From positions 1 through 40,242 of IMG/VR virus record IMGVR_UViG_3300032893_000142: a stretch of 40,242 bases of DNA; one strand, written 5' to 3'. Below, one piece after another: positions 6,392 through 14,396 of the stretch (positions are counted from its first letter, which is position 1; every line of letters starts with the position of its first letter). This stretch comes from a virus. The notes under the pieces are model-generated. The model did not search any database and was not told the origin of the DNA. It worked only from the letters and a program-made list of their open reading frames with translations. The position numbers and the translations under genes are program-made.

Positions 6392-6537
6392 TCGAGATCT
6401 TATGCTTTTGCTTGTGGCTCTGGCTGACCGTTATCGGCGCCTTCATCGGCCTCGCTGGCGAAATCCTCATGCTGCCCGGCCGCGCCATCGCGTGGCTTGG
6501 AGAAGTGATCGTCGAGTTCGCGGAGCAATTCGAATGA
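6388..6537 (+). CDS. Small membrane protein, 49 aa
   Basis: Begins at ATG 6388 overlapping the RusA stop (ATGA). The product MIEILCFCLWLWLTVIGAFI continues GLAGEILMLPGRAIAWLG and ends acidic; it has one or two hydrophobic segments separated by a short loop. Its stop overlaps the ATG of the next gene. No family was recognised. Confidence 0.5.
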   Translation: MIEILCFCLWLWLTVIGAFIGLAGEILMLPGRAIAWLGEVIVEFAEQFE

Positions 6538-6731
6538 GTCACGCCCCAGAACCGATCCAGCGTCTCGTCGCGCGCGGAATTCGTCCGGACACGATCCCCG
6601 ATCATTGGCGCTGCGGCATCTGTGATAGCCAGGAACCGCATGTCCACGTCGAAGGTAAGCCGGGACGGCAGCGCTGGAGGGATTATGGCTACGATGTGAG
6701 AAACGAACAGAAACCACACGAGGAAAATTGA
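6534..6731 (+). CDS. Small hypothetical protein with a CxxC, 65 aa
   Basis: Starts at ATG 6534 coupled to the preceding gene. The sequence MSHAPEPIQRLVARGIRPDT is followed by WRCGICDSQEPHVHVEGKPG; the CxxC plus two nearby histidines could bind zinc. It is strongly charged at the C-terminus. Function is unknown. Confidence 0.5.
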   Translation: MSHAPEPIQRLVARGIRPDTIPDHWRCGICDSQEPHVHVEGKPGRQRWRDYGYDVRNEQKPHEEN

Positions 6732-6732
6732 C

Positions 6733-6990
6733 ATGAAACTTTGGATTCTCGCCAAGCGCGATGACTTATTACCCGGTCATGACCCATGGTCGCCTTGGTA
6801 TGACAAGATGTTTGGCCTTGTCGTCCGGGCTGAAACCGAGCAGAAAGCTCGTGAAGTTGCCAACGAAAAGTCTGGCGACGAAACGTGGGAATTTAAGGAT
6901 GCGTGGCTGAATCCGTCCTACAGCACGTGTGACGAGTTGCATTTGGATGGTGAGGAAGGGGCGATCATCATCGATTTCCGTCAAGCGTAG
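6733..6990 (+). CDS. Hypothetical protein, 85 aa
   Basis: ATG 6733 has GAGGAAAA upstream. The sequence MKLWILAKRDDLLPGHDPWS then EQKAREVANEKSGDETW and ends FRQA; it resembles small phage proteins that begin MKLWIL and contain a central helix with ARE.A...GDE. The function of these is not known. It is probably a soluble alpha/beta fold of the early region. Confidence 0.6.
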   Translation: MKLWILAKRDDLLPGHDPWSPWYDKMFGLVVRAETEQKAREVANEKSGDETWEFKDAWLNPSYSTCDELHLDGEEGAIIIDFRQA

Positions 6991-7002
6991 GGAAGGACTG
7001 AG

Positions 7003-7242
7003 ATGAAATCCGACACCGACACGCCAGAACAAAAGCTCGCGCGCAGCAACGAAGGCGGCGAGAAAAACAAACGCTCATGCACCATCGACGAGATATGGAA
7101 TGAGATTCAAGCGATGAACAGGGCCGCCGGGCCATGGGGGATGCTGCATCCGCCCTCGGCGGCGTTTTTCGATCTGCCGCATGATTGGCGCAAGGATGCC
7201 GAGCGAGCAGTACAAACGATTTCACCACGGAGCAAACCATGA
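7003..7242 (+). CDS. Hypothetical protein, 79 aa
   Basis: Starts at ATG 7003 with AAGGACTGAG upstream. A charged N-terminus (KSDTDTPEQKLARSNEGGEK) is followed by IDEIWNEIQAMNRAAGPWG and a C-terminal DWRKDAERAVQ. No domain is recognised. Its TGA overlaps the ATG of the next gene at 7239. Confidence 0.5.
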   Translation: MKSDTDTPEQKLARSNEGGEKNKRSCTIDEIWNEIQAMNRAAGPWGMLHPPSAAFFDLPHDWRKDAERAVQTISPRSKP

Positions 7243-7778
7243 CCGACACGACGAACGACCCCATCGCCGCAGCCGCGGCCAATCTCCACGACGCTGCGCC
7301 ATGCAGCACCGAGTCGAGCGTGATCCAGGAGATCCGCGAGGACATCAGCGAGCTTGAGGAGAAGATTCATCACCTGATCCATTCGGAGGCGGCCAGCGAG
7401 TCGCAGAGTGCGGCGGGGGAGCCTGGGCCAGCGCAATCGCAGACGCCGTTACTGGACCAATCCTCGTCTTCTGCGGCCCAGCCCTCGGAGTCGGTACCGG
7501 AGCAATCGGCTTCCTCGCCTACCTCGTCGGCCGAGCCGTCGGCTTCTGGTGACCTCCCAAACGCCGCTGCGTCGCCTGCGGAAAGCCCTGCCGTCGACGC
7601 CTCGGCATCGTCTGCGCAGAGTGCGTCGCCCGTCGCCGACACGCCGGCTCCCAAACCTTCCGGCGCCATCCGTGAGCACTTGCAGGCGATCCGCGCGCAT
7701 CTGAGCCTCAAGGGATTCGAGGCGGAAACCGTGGCAGCGATTCACGATTCGCTTGCGGAAATTGAGAAGCTTCTGTGA
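7239..7778 (+). CDS. Ser/Ala/Pro-rich low-complexity protein, 179 aa
   Basis: Starts at ATG 7239 overlapping the previous stop. Residues 28-48 (VIQEIREDISELEEKIHHL) form a short coiled coil, then about 90 residues are low-complexity Ser/Ala/Pro/Glu, and the last 40 residues (AIREHLQAIRAHLSLKGFEA) are helical again. This helix-linker-helix layout suits a flexible tether or virion-associated protein. It is the last gene before a likely late promoter. Function is unknown. Confidence 0.55.
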   Translation: MTDTTNDPIAAAAANLHDAAPCSTESSVIQEIREDISELEEKIHHLIHSEAASESQSAAGEPGPAQSQTPLLDQSSSSAAQPSESVPEQSASSPTSSAEPSASGDLPNAAASPAESPAVDASASSAQSASPVADTPAPKPSGAIREHLQAIRAHLSLKGFEAETVAAIHDSLAEIEKLL

Positions 7779-7800
7779 GCCACTTGACGCGCACGAACGT

Positions 7801-7829
7801 TTGATGTATTTGGGCAGTTGTGCTAATCT
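7801..7829 (+). promoter_or_regulatory. Candidate promoter before the morphogenesis genes
   Basis: The 76-bp gap holds TTGATG (7801-7806) and, 15-17 bp on, TGTGCTAATCT with an extended -10 look (TG at 7819-7820, GCTAAT at 7822-7827). A second -35-like TTGACG is at 7784-7789. A good ribosome-binding site CAGGAG follows before ATG 7855. Plausible as the start of the late or head operon, but the match is imperfect. Confidence 0.35.
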
Positions 7830-7854
7830 CGCGGCAATCCCTCAGGAGCCAATC

Positions 7855-8052
7855 ATGTCGAAATCCGGTCTGAAAGACGAAAGCAACTTCGCCGGCGCCG
7901 CCTCGTGCGCCGAGCGCATGCGTATGGCTCCGGCCGGCAGCTACCCGGGTGGCATGCCCCCGAGCGGCCCGAAGCCCGAACCGGTTCGCGTCAACAATGT
8001 TCCAATGGTCGGCAGCAAGAGCGGCGGCTTGAACAGCGGGCGCTCGAAGTAA
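7855..8052 (+). CDS. Small Gly/Ser/Pro-rich protein, 65 aa
   Basis: ATG 7855 has TCAGGAG seven bases upstream, better than the upstream in-frame alternative at 7753, which lies inside the preceding gene. The product begins MSKSGLKDESNFAGAASCAE and is rich in G, P, S and basic residues, without predicted order. It opens a set of four small basic proteins (7855-8616). Role unknown; it may be virion-associated. Confidence 0.55.
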   Translation: MSKSGLKDESNFAGAASCAERMRMAPAGSYPGGMPPSGPKPEPVRVNNVPMVGSKSGGLNSGRSK

Positions 8053-8061
8053 GCGAGCAAC

Positions 8062-8090
8062 GGCCGCTTCGGCGGCCATTTTCATTTCGC
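8062..8090 (+). terminator. Stem with UUCG tetraloop, possible terminator or attenuator
   Basis: GGCCGC-TTCG-GCGGCC is a perfect 6-bp GC stem with the very stable UUCG loop, 10 bp after the stop of the 65-aa gene, followed by ATTTTCATTT. The T-tract is interrupted, so termination is probably partial. It could also protect the 3' end of the upstream message. Confidence 0.5.
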
Positions 8091-8099
8091 GAGGCCATC

Positions 8100-8312
8100 A
8101 TGGCGAAGCTGACAACCAAAGCGCGTAAGGCGCTCCCGAAGTCCGAATTCGCCGGGCCCGACCGGAGCTATCCCGTTCCCGATAAGGCCCACGCGCGGAA
8201 CGCGAAAGCCAGAGCAAGTCAGGCGGTCAACGCCGGCCGCATGTCAAAGGCACAGGAAGCGAAGATCGACCGCAAGGCTGACAAAGTGCTCGGCAAGAGC
8301 AAGAAGAAGTAG
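8100..8312 (+). CDS. Small lysine-rich phage protein, 70 aa
   Basis: Begins MAKLTTKARKALPKSEFAGP and continues DRSYPVPDKAHARNAKARAS, a signature I recognise from a very widespread family of 60-80 aa proteins in phages of Proteobacteria, usually near head or terminase genes. Its function is unknown. It is strongly basic, with a C-terminal KADKVLGKSKKK. ATG 8100 is preceded by GCGAGG. Confidence 0.65.
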   Translation: MAKLTTKARKALPKSEFAGPDRSYPVPDKAHARNAKARASQAVNAGRMSKAQEAKIDRKADKVLGKSKKK

Positions 8313-8314
8313 CC

Positions 8315-8485
8315 ATGCCGCTCGACAAATCCGGCTCCAAGGCCAGCGTAGGAAAGAACATAGCGAAAGAGCGGGCTGCGGGAAAACCGCAAAAGCAGGC
8401 GGTCGCCATCGCCCTGAACGTCCAGCGCGAAGCGAAGAAGCCGACGCGCGGCTCGAGGACAGCGACTCACAAGGCGAAGAAATGA
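8315..8485 (+). CDS. Small basic phage protein, 56 aa
   Basis: Starts at ATG 8315 two bases after the previous stop. The sequence MPLDKSGSKASVGKNIAKER then AAGKPQKQAVAIALNVQREA is a conserved type found in many phages beside the MAKLTTKARKALP family. It is highly basic, probably disordered with one helix. Its stop overlaps the next ATG (8482). Function unknown. Confidence 0.6.
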   Translation: MPLDKSGSKASVGKNIAKERAAGKPQKQAVAIALNVQREAKKPTRGSRTATHKAKK

Positions 8486-8616
8486 AAAAGATGACGCTCA
8501 AGAGGGCCGAAGCCAAATACGAGCGCTCGGCCAAGGACAAGCGGGAAGACAAGCGCGGCGCTGAGAAGATCATGCGCGAAGCCAGCAGCAAGAAACCGGC
8601 AAAGGCCAAGCGATGA
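8482..8616 (+). CDS. Small highly charged protein, 44 aa
   Basis: Coupled at both ends: ATG 8482 overlaps the previous TGA and its own TGA overlaps ATG 8613. The product MKKMTLKRAEAKYERSAKDK and onwards is almost entirely K, R, E, D and A, so a single charged helix. Third member of the run of tiny basic proteins. Function unknown. Confidence 0.5.
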   Translation: MKKMTLKRAEAKYERSAKDKREDKRGAEKIMREASSKKPAKAKR

Positions 8617-9092
8617 GCAACCAGATTGCGATTCCCAATCCCGTAGTCATCACTGATCCGTCTGGGCGTGTGGCGCAGAGCGTCGGACAGTTCATCGCGC
8701 CGATGTATGCGGCGGTGACGCTCAATGCCGCATCCGGGACGACGCCGCAGACGGTCGTCACCGCGCCGGCTGGCCAATACATCTACGTTCTCGGCATCCA
8801 GATTACGCTTGATGCCACGTGTACTCTGGGTTCGGCCGGAATGATCAATACCACGCTCGTGGACTCTTCCGGTCCGACTGTGGCGATTCTGCGTAGCTGG
8901 CTGCCGGCGAGCTTCACGGCGCCCACCGGCCCGACTGTGTTGCGTCAGACGAGCGCGCCCGGTGCGTTCTATGGGTCCCCCGGTCCCGGCAGCACGCTGA
9001 GCTGCTCCAACTCGGTTGCGCTGACGGCCGGCTCGATCCGCGTCTCCTTCAATTACGGTTTCAGCGCCGTGCCGTTCATCATGGGGCCGTGA
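8613..9092 (+). CDS. Beta-rich putative structural protein, 159 aa
   Basis: The sequence is rich in T, S, V, G and P with alternating hydrophobics (TLNAASGTTPQTVVTAPAGQ, ITLDATCTLGSAGMINTTLV), typical of beta-sandwich phage decoration or minor tail proteins. It lies in front of the terminase genes. No signal peptide and no named family seen. A head-decoration or fibre-like role is inferred from composition and position only. Confidence 0.5.
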   Translation: MSNQIAIPNPVVITDPSGRVAQSVGQFIAPMYAAVTLNAASGTTPQTVVTAPAGQYIYVLGIQITLDATCTLGSAGMINTTLVDSSGPTVAILRSWLPASFTAPTGPTVLRQTSAPGAFYGSPGPGSTLSCSNSVALTAGSIRVSFNYGFSAVPFIMGP

Positions 9093-9295
9093 TGAGCTAC
9101 GAATCCCGAATCCGCCGCCGCGGCGAGCTCGCCCGATTCCTCGACAACGAGTGGGACGGCAAGATCCTGCAAGGTCTCTTAGACAAAGAGCGCAAGCAGC
9201 AGGTCGCGCAGATGGCATGCCGCGCGATCGGCTATCACGTCGCTCGCGCAGTGCAGCACGCAGGATGGGTGCGTCATGGCGCCCTAGCGGACTGA
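9092..9295 (+). CDS. Hypothetical protein, 67 aa
   Basis: Starts at ATG 9092, sharing a base with the preceding TGA (an adjacent GTG at 9089 is the alternative). The sequence MSYESRIRRRGELARFLDNE then KERKQQVAQMACRAIGYHV is charged and helical. Position just before the small terminase suggests a packaging or head role, but no family was recognised. Confidence 0.45.
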   Translation: MSYESRIRRRGELARFLDNEWDGKILQGLLDKERKQQVAQMACRAIGYHVARAVQHAGWVRHGALAD

Positions 9296-9303
9296 GGTGT
9301 GAA

Positions 9304-9561
9304 ATGGCCGCTCGAATGCGTAAAACACATCAAGAAGATGTGCGCGCCAAAATTCAGGCGAGTCAGCTCATAAATGTCTTGCAGGATCATGCACTTGGGA
9401 TCACTGAGGAACTGCCTGCAAGCAGACTGAAAGCAATAGAGATTCTGCTCAAGAAAAGCTTGCCAGATTTGAGCCAGTTACAGGCAGAGGTCACAGGTGC
9501 AAATGGCTCGCCGCTTGTCGTTCAAGTGATTCGATATGCCGACGATCCAACTCCCGAATAA
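9304..9561 (+). CDS. terS: Terminase small subunit-like protein, 85 aa
   Basis: Would recognise phage DNA and hand it to the large terminase. The start is ATG 9304 (MAARMRKTHQEDVRAKIQAS). The core INVLQDHALGITEELPASRL then KAIEILLKKSLPDLSQLQ matches the pattern of short phage small terminases (helical pair with EILLKK..PDLS). It overlaps the large terminase by 26 bp, the standard gene order. At 85 aa it is short, as usual for this subgroup. Confidence 0.7.
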   Translation: MAARMRKTHQEDVRAKIQASQLINVLQDHALGITEELPASRLKAIEILLKKSLPDLSQLQAEVTGANGSPLVVQVIRYADDPTPE

Positions 9562-10876
9562 CTGGAGGCCGCGCCCCTACCAGCGCGCCGCGTGGGACTA
9601 TCTAGAGCGCGGTGGCAAGCACGCAGAGCTTGTATGGTGCCGGCGGGCCGGGAAAGACGAAGTAGCGCTGCACAGAACTGCCGTGGCGGCGTTTGAGCGC
9701 GTCGGCGGCTACTGGCACATGCTTCCGATGGCGGCGCAGGCGCGCAAGGCGATCTGGAACGCCGTGAACCCGAAGACGGGCAAGAAGCGCATCGACGAGG
9801 CCTTCCCGGAGGCCATCCGGCGCAAGAAGAACGATCAGGAGATGTACATCGAGTTCGTGAACGGCTCGACGTGGCAGGTTCTCGGATCTGATAACTACAA
9901 TGCTATGGTCGGTTCGCCACCAGTAGGCATCGTCTACTCGGAATGGGCGCTCTCGAATCCCGCAGCGAAGGCGTATCTTCGACCGATCATCGCGGAGAAC
10001 AACGGCTGGCAGATCTTCATCACTACGCCGCGCGGCAAGAATCACGCGCACACGACGTACCAGGGCGCGAAGAACGATCCCGAAGCGTTCGCGCAGCTCC
10101 TGACGGCCGTCCAGACCGGGCAATACGCCGATGGCCAGCTCGACAAGCTACGCGCGGAGTATGTGCGCGACTTCGGCGAAGCGATGGGCAATGCGCTGTT
10201 CGATCAGGAGTTCATGTGCAGCTTCGAGGCGCCAGTGCTGGGCGCTGTGTACGCGAGCGAGTTGCGGGCCGCGCAGGAGCGCATCAGACGCGTGCCGTAT
10301 GACCACACGAAGCCGGTGCACATCTATTGGGACTTGGGCCGCGCCGACAAGACGACGATCTGGTTTGTGCAGCTCGCGCCGTTTGAATACCGGGTCATCG
10401 ATTACCTCGAAGGCACCGGGAAACACATCAGTGAGTACATAGTTGAACTGCAGCAAAAACGATACGTCTATGGCACATGCGGCCTCCCTCATGATGCTAA
10501 TAACGAGCTTCTGGCTTCGGCGCGCACCGTCGCGCAGCAGCTAAGGGACGCGGGATTCAAGACGAAGACGGTCACGAAGACATCGGTCGATACGCGGATC
10601 GAGGCGGCGCGCGGCGTGCTACCGCTCTGCTACTTCGACGAAGAGAAGTGCGCCGTCGGTTTGGATGCGCTGATGAATTATCGTTATGCTGTAGACGACG
10701 AAACGAAGCATTTCAGCAAGGAACCGCTGCACGACTGGGCGTCGCACGCCGCCGACGCGTTCGGATATATGGCGATCGACCTGAAAGAGCCGAAAGAAAA
10801 GATGAAAAACCTGCCGACGAGGCCGAAACGCACATTGCCGGGTCGAGCCCGCATTGATGACTGGATGGCATCATGA
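9536..10876 (+). CDS. terL: Terminase large subunit, 446 aa
   Basis: The ATP-driven DNA-packaging motor and headful nuclease. Walker A is the variant CRRAGKD at residues 35-41 (D where S/T is usual, a known variant in this terminase family), Walker B is GIVYSEWA at 131-138, the coupling motif is FITTPRGKNH near 159-168, and the RNase H-type nuclease begins with YWDLGRADKT near 262-271 and ends with DWASHAADAFGY near 401-412. All domains are intact. Its stop overlaps the ATG of an HNH gene inserted before the portal. Confidence 0.92.
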   Translation: MPTIQLPNNWRPRPYQRAAWDYLERGGKHAELVWCRRAGKDEVALHRTAVAAFERVGGYWHMLPMAAQARKAIWNAVNPKTGKKRIDEAFPEAIRRKKNDQEMYIEFVNGSTWQVLGSDNYNAMVGSPPVGIVYSEWALSNPAAKAYLRPIIAENNGWQIFITTPRGKNHAHTTYQGAKNDPEAFAQLLTAVQTGQYADGQLDKLRAEYVRDFGEAMGNALFDQEFMCSFEAPVLGAVYASELRAAQERIRRVPYDHTKPVHIYWDLGRADKTTIWFVQLAPFEYRVIDYLEGTGKHISEYIVELQQKRYVYGTCGLPHDANNELLASARTVAQQLRDAGFKTKTVTKTSVDTRIEAARGVLPLCYFDEEKCAVGLDALMNYRYAVDDETKHFSKEPLHDWASHAADAFGYMAIDLKEPKEKMKNLPTRPKRTLPGRARIDDWMAS

Positions 10877-11376
10877 AAATTGACGATCTGAGAAAAATTT
10901 TCTCGTACGATCCAGAATCGGGATGTATTACATACGTCGAAGACTCGAAATATCACCGCAAAGGAGATGTTGCCGGATTTCTCTCTGATGGGTATGTTCG
11001 ATTGTCCTTCAAAGGAAGGCATTTGAAAGGGCATCGTGTCGCATGGGCTCTTTTCTACGGCACATGGCCGAAACATGAAATTGATCATAAAAATCGCGTC
11101 CGCCATGACAATCGTCTGGAAAATCTGAGAGAAGCGAGTGATTTGGAGAACACGCTGAATCGTGTGCTTCCAAACAGGCATGGAATTGCTGGCGTGAATT
11201 TTGATTCACGCAGCAAGAAGAACCCCTACACCGCGCGCATTTCCTACTTCGACATTCGTTCCGGGAAAATGAAAAGAAAACATCTCGGGTGTTTCTCGAC
11301 GGCACAAGAGGCCCATGAGGTCTATGATTTGGCCGCTCGGATGGCTTACGGAGAGTTCTATCATGGCGCAACGTGA
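10873..11376 (+). CDS. HNH homing endonuclease with AP2 domain, 167 aa
   Basis: A DNA endonuclease of the HNH_3 type (HRVAWALFYGTWPKHEIDHK, with the catalytic H-N-H region near residues 54-90) joined to a C-terminal AP2-like DNA-binding domain (GIAGVNFDSR then KHLGCFSTAQEAHEVYDLAA). It lies between terL and portal, starting on the terL stop (ATGA) and running 14 bp into the portal gene. The DNA is clearly more AT-rich than its neighbours, a sign of recent acquisition. Free-standing homing endonucleases spread by cutting uninvaded relatives at the same junction. Confidence 0.88.
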   Translation: MKIDDLRKIFSYDPESGCITYVEDSKYHRKGDVAGFLSDGYVRLSFKGRHLKGHRVAWALFYGTWPKHEIDHKNRVRHDNRLENLREASDLENTLNRVLPNRHGIAGVNFDSRSKKNPYTARISYFDIRSGKMKRKHLGCFSTAQEAHEVYDLAARMAYGEFYHGAT

Positions 11377-13603
11377 TTCAACCATCATTCGTCGAGCGCA
11401 CGAGCGCTTCAAGAACTGCGTTCAGTGGGAGGGCCCATTCCGCCAGCGCTTCAAGGAAGACATCCGCTTCCTCTACGCCGACTCGGACAACTCCGAGCAA
11501 TGGAACGCCGCGGTGCGCGCGCAGCGTCAGATCAGCGGCCAGGTAATGGTCACGATCAACAAGACGCACACGCACTGGCTGCACGTGGTCAATCAGAACA
11601 AGGAAAACAAGCCGGAGATTCAGGTTAGCCCGACCGGCAATCAGGCGAGCTACGAGAGCGCGCAGATCTTCGAGCAGATCATCAAGCGCATCGAGTACAT
11701 CAGCGACGCGCAGACCGCCTATGACATCGCCAGCGGGTTTCAGGTGGGCGGCGGGATTGGATACTGGCGAATCGTGGCCGAATATCTCGACGAGAACAGC
11801 TTCGATCAGGAACTTTTCATCCGTCAGATCGCTGATCCGCTGTCTGTGTATATCGATCCGATGATCAAGAATCAGGACGGCTCCGACGCGCGCTTCGCGT
11901 TCATCTTCGACGACATGCCGCGCAAGGATGCCGAGAAGAAGTACGGAAAGATCGTCGTCCAAAACCAGAATTTCGGCGATTTGGCTGAGAATTGGATGCG
12001 CACTGACTCGATCCGCGTGGCCGAATACTACGAACGGAACGAGGAAAAGGAATGGATGTACGCCATCCCGACGCAGGATGACGACATCATGGTCGTGCGC
12101 GAGTCGGACATGCCGCCGGAGGGAAGGGAATTGCTCGAAGCAGCGCGCGAGCGGGGCGAAGATGTGCAGCGTCGGCGCGTCTCCAAGTGGCGCATCGACT
12201 GGTACAAGATCGTCGGTGATCAGATCGCCGAGAAATCGGTCTGGCTCGGAAAGTACATTCCGATCGTGCGCGTGCCTGGCGAGGAAATCACGATCGAGAA
12301 CCGGTTGGATCGCAAGGGCCTAGTCCGCTACCTGAAAGACGCGCAGCGGGCCTACAACTACAACGCATCGGCGGCGCTTGAGTTCGGCGCGCTCCAATCC
12401 CGCTCTCCCTACACAGCGCCGGTTGAGGCGATCGAAGGCCTGGAGGATTATTGGTCGACAGCGAACAGCCAGAATCACGCCTATCTGCCCTACAATCATC
12501 GCGCCGAGGATGGGACCGAGATCCCGATGCCGCAGCGCCAGCAGCCGCCAGCATCCGCGCCTCAGTTCATCGAAGGCATGCAGACGGCCGAGCACGAGAT
12601 GATGATGGCATCGGGCCAGTATGAGGCGACATTCAGCGCGCAGGGCAACGAAATTAGCGGCATCTCCATCGAGCAGCGCCAGAAACAGGGCGAGCGCGTC
12701 ACATTCCACTATCAGGACAATCTGGCCAAGGCGATCCGCTTTACCGGAAAGATCCTGATCGATGCCATCCCGAAGTATTACGACACGCGGCGCATCGTCC
12801 GGATCATGGACGAATCCGGCGAGGAGCACGCTATCCGGATCGATCCGCAGGCGAAACAGGCGCTACAGAAGCAGGAAGACGAGTCCGAAGCGCAGATTGC
12901 GGCGATCTTCAACCCTAACGTTGGCAATTACGATGTCATCGCGAAGTGCGGCCCGAACTTCGACACGCGCCGCGAGAAGGCATTCGATGCAATGACTCAA
13001 TTGCTGGCGGCCCAGCCGGCCATGGCCAATGTCATCGGCGATCTGTACATGGGCACCGCAGATTTCCCGTCTGCCGACAAGCTACAGGAGCGCATGCGCA
13101 ACTGGATTGCTGCGACGAACCCGGGCGCGCTCGGCGAGGGCCCAGATCCGCAGGTTCAGGCGCTCCAAGGCCAGCTAAACGAAGCCATGAAGCACGTCGT
13201 GCAGCTCCAGAACCAGCTTCAGGACAAGACGGTCAAGGAAACGATCGAGAAGCAGCGCGCGGACATGGATGCGCTCAATCATCTCGCGTTGCGCATGGAA
13301 AACGAGCGGCAGGACATGGTCAATGCGTTCAAGGCCGAAAGCGATCGCCTGAAAGTCATTGCGCCGGCGCTCGACGCTACGCAACTCGATGCGATAATCC
13401 GCAAGGCAGTCGGGGAGATGCTGACAGCGACCGATCCCGGGCAAGATCTGGATCCGGCGCGCATCGACCCGGCCAATGCCTACGCGGCAGGGATCAGTAA
13501 CGCGCTCGCGCCGATTCCAGCGTTGCAGCAGTCGAATCAGCAGGACGTAAAAGACGCAGCCATCCATCAGATGACCGGAACACCGCAGCAGCCGCCACAA
13601 TAA
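11363..13603 (+). CDS. P22-type portal protein, 746 aa
   Basis: Forms the dodecameric ring through which DNA enters and leaves the head. The start is ATG 11363 (MAQRDSTIIRRAHERFKNCV), inside the end of the HNH gene. The length (P22 portal is 725 aa), the beginning with a helical ARxRF...FR segment, the central QISGQVMVTINKTHTHWLHV and KPEIQVSP motifs and the long Q-rich C-terminal helix (QVQALQGQLNEAMKHVVQLQ), which would form the barrel, all fit the P22 portal family. The C-terminus ends in a Q/P-rich tail. Confidence 0.88.
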   Translation: MAQRDSTIIRRAHERFKNCVQWEGPFRQRFKEDIRFLYADSDNSEQWNAAVRAQRQISGQVMVTINKTHTHWLHVVNQNKENKPEIQVSPTGNQASYESAQIFEQIIKRIEYISDAQTAYDIASGFQVGGGIGYWRIVAEYLDENSFDQELFIRQIADPLSVYIDPMIKNQDGSDARFAFIFDDMPRKDAEKKYGKIVVQNQNFGDLAENWMRTDSIRVAEYYERNEEKEWMYAIPTQDDDIMVVRESDMPPEGRELLEAARERGEDVQRRRVSKWRIDWYKIVGDQIAEKSVWLGKYIPIVRVPGEEITIENRLDRKGLVRYLKDAQRAYNYNASAALEFGALQSRSPYTAPVEAIEGLEDYWSTANSQNHAYLPYNHRAEDGTEIPMPQRQQPPASAPQFIEGMQTAEHEMMMASGQYEATFSAQGNEISGISIEQRQKQGERVTFHYQDNLAKAIRFTGKILIDAIPKYYDTRRIVRIMDESGEEHAIRIDPQAKQALQKQEDESEAQIAAIFNPNVGNYDVIAKCGPNFDTRREKAFDAMTQLLAAQPAMANVIGDLYMGTADFPSADKLQERMRNWIAATNPGALGEGPDPQVQALQGQLNEAMKHVVQLQNQLQDKTVKETIEKQRADMDALNHLALRMENERQDMVNAFKAESDRLKVIAPALDATQLDAIIRKAVGEMLTATDPGQDLDPARIDPANAYAAGISNALAPIPALQQSNQQDVKDAAIHQMTGTPQQPPQ

Positions 13604-13618
13604 CCGAGAGGAAAAACC

Positions 13619-14344
13619 ATGAGCGAAATCCAAGCCACGCCGACAGAACCCGTTGAACCCGCTGCGACGCCCGCGCCCGCGGCGAATGAACCCGCACCGG
13701 CGCCGGACCATAGCTGGGTTCCGAAGCGCATCAGCGAGATTACCGCGGCGCGCCGGGCAGCAGAAGCGCGCGCGGCCGAACTTGAAGCGGAAAACGCACG
13801 TCTTCGCGCTGCTCAAACCGCGGCACCAGCCGATCCAACGAGCGCGGCCGCGCCGGTACCCGCCAATCAATCCGTCGAGCAGCTCGCGCGCGCCTATGCG
13901 GAGAAGATGGTCCGCGATCAGGCCGAAGCCAGCACGGTCAATCAGCGCATCCAGGCGATCAACGAGGCCGGCGCCAAGGAATTCGGCGATCAGTTCGAGA
14001 AGTCGGTCCAGAACCTCCAGATGGCCGGCATCGGCGGCGCGGACTTCCTGCGTGTGCTGACGAATGTCCCGAAGGCTGAGGCCGTGGTTACGTGGCTCGG
14101 CAAATCGGAGAACCTGAACGAGGCCATGCGCATGGCGACGCTCGACCCGGTGCAGATGGGTATCGAACTGACGAAGCTTTCTAGCAAGGCCGTCAAGGAT
14201 CTCAAGCCGCAGATCAGCAAAGCGCCGCCGCCGATTGAGACCGTGGGCGGTAGCGGCAACGGCGGAGACGACACGATGCCCGATCCGAAGGATTCGAAGG
14301 CATGGATGGCTTGGCGCGCCAAAACGCGGAAGTCGAGGCGCTGA
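13619..14344 (+). CDS. Scaffolding protein, 241 aa
   Basis: Guides capsid assembly and is then removed. It has a Pro/Ala-rich N-terminus, a coiled coil at about residues 45-62 (AARRAAEARAAELEAENARL), a second A/P/T-rich linker, a helical C-terminal half, and a basic C-terminal end (WRAKTRKSRR) of the kind that binds coat protein in P22 scaffold. Position between portal and coat is the P22 order. ATG 13619 follows GAGAGGAAAAACC. Confidence 0.78.
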   Translation: MSEIQATPTEPVEPAATPAPAANEPAPAPDHSWVPKRISEITAARRAAEARAAELEAENARLRAAQTAAPADPTSAAAPVPANQSVEQLARAYAEKMVRDQAEASTVNQRIQAINEAGAKEFGDQFEKSVQNLQMAGIGGADFLRVLTNVPKAEAVVTWLGKSENLNEAMRMATLDPVQMGIELTKLSSKAVKDLKPQISKAPPPIETVGGSGNGGDDTMPDPKDSKAWMAWRAKTRKSRR

Positions 14345-14361
14345 TGTATCGGCCGTTTATT

Positions 14362-14382
14362 GTTAGAATTTAGTTTTCTAAC
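14362..14382 (+). other. Hairpin upstream of the second HNH gene
   Basis: GTTAGAA-(7 nt)-TTCTAAC forms a perfect 7-bp AT-rich stem ending 14 bp before ATG 14397, with no T-run after it. It could hide the weak ribosome-binding site of the endonuclease gene in long late transcripts, a control known for T4 homing endonucleases. The rest of the gap (14345-14396) holds nothing else visible. Confidence 0.35.
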
Positions 14383-14396
14383 GATGAGTTGCCGCA

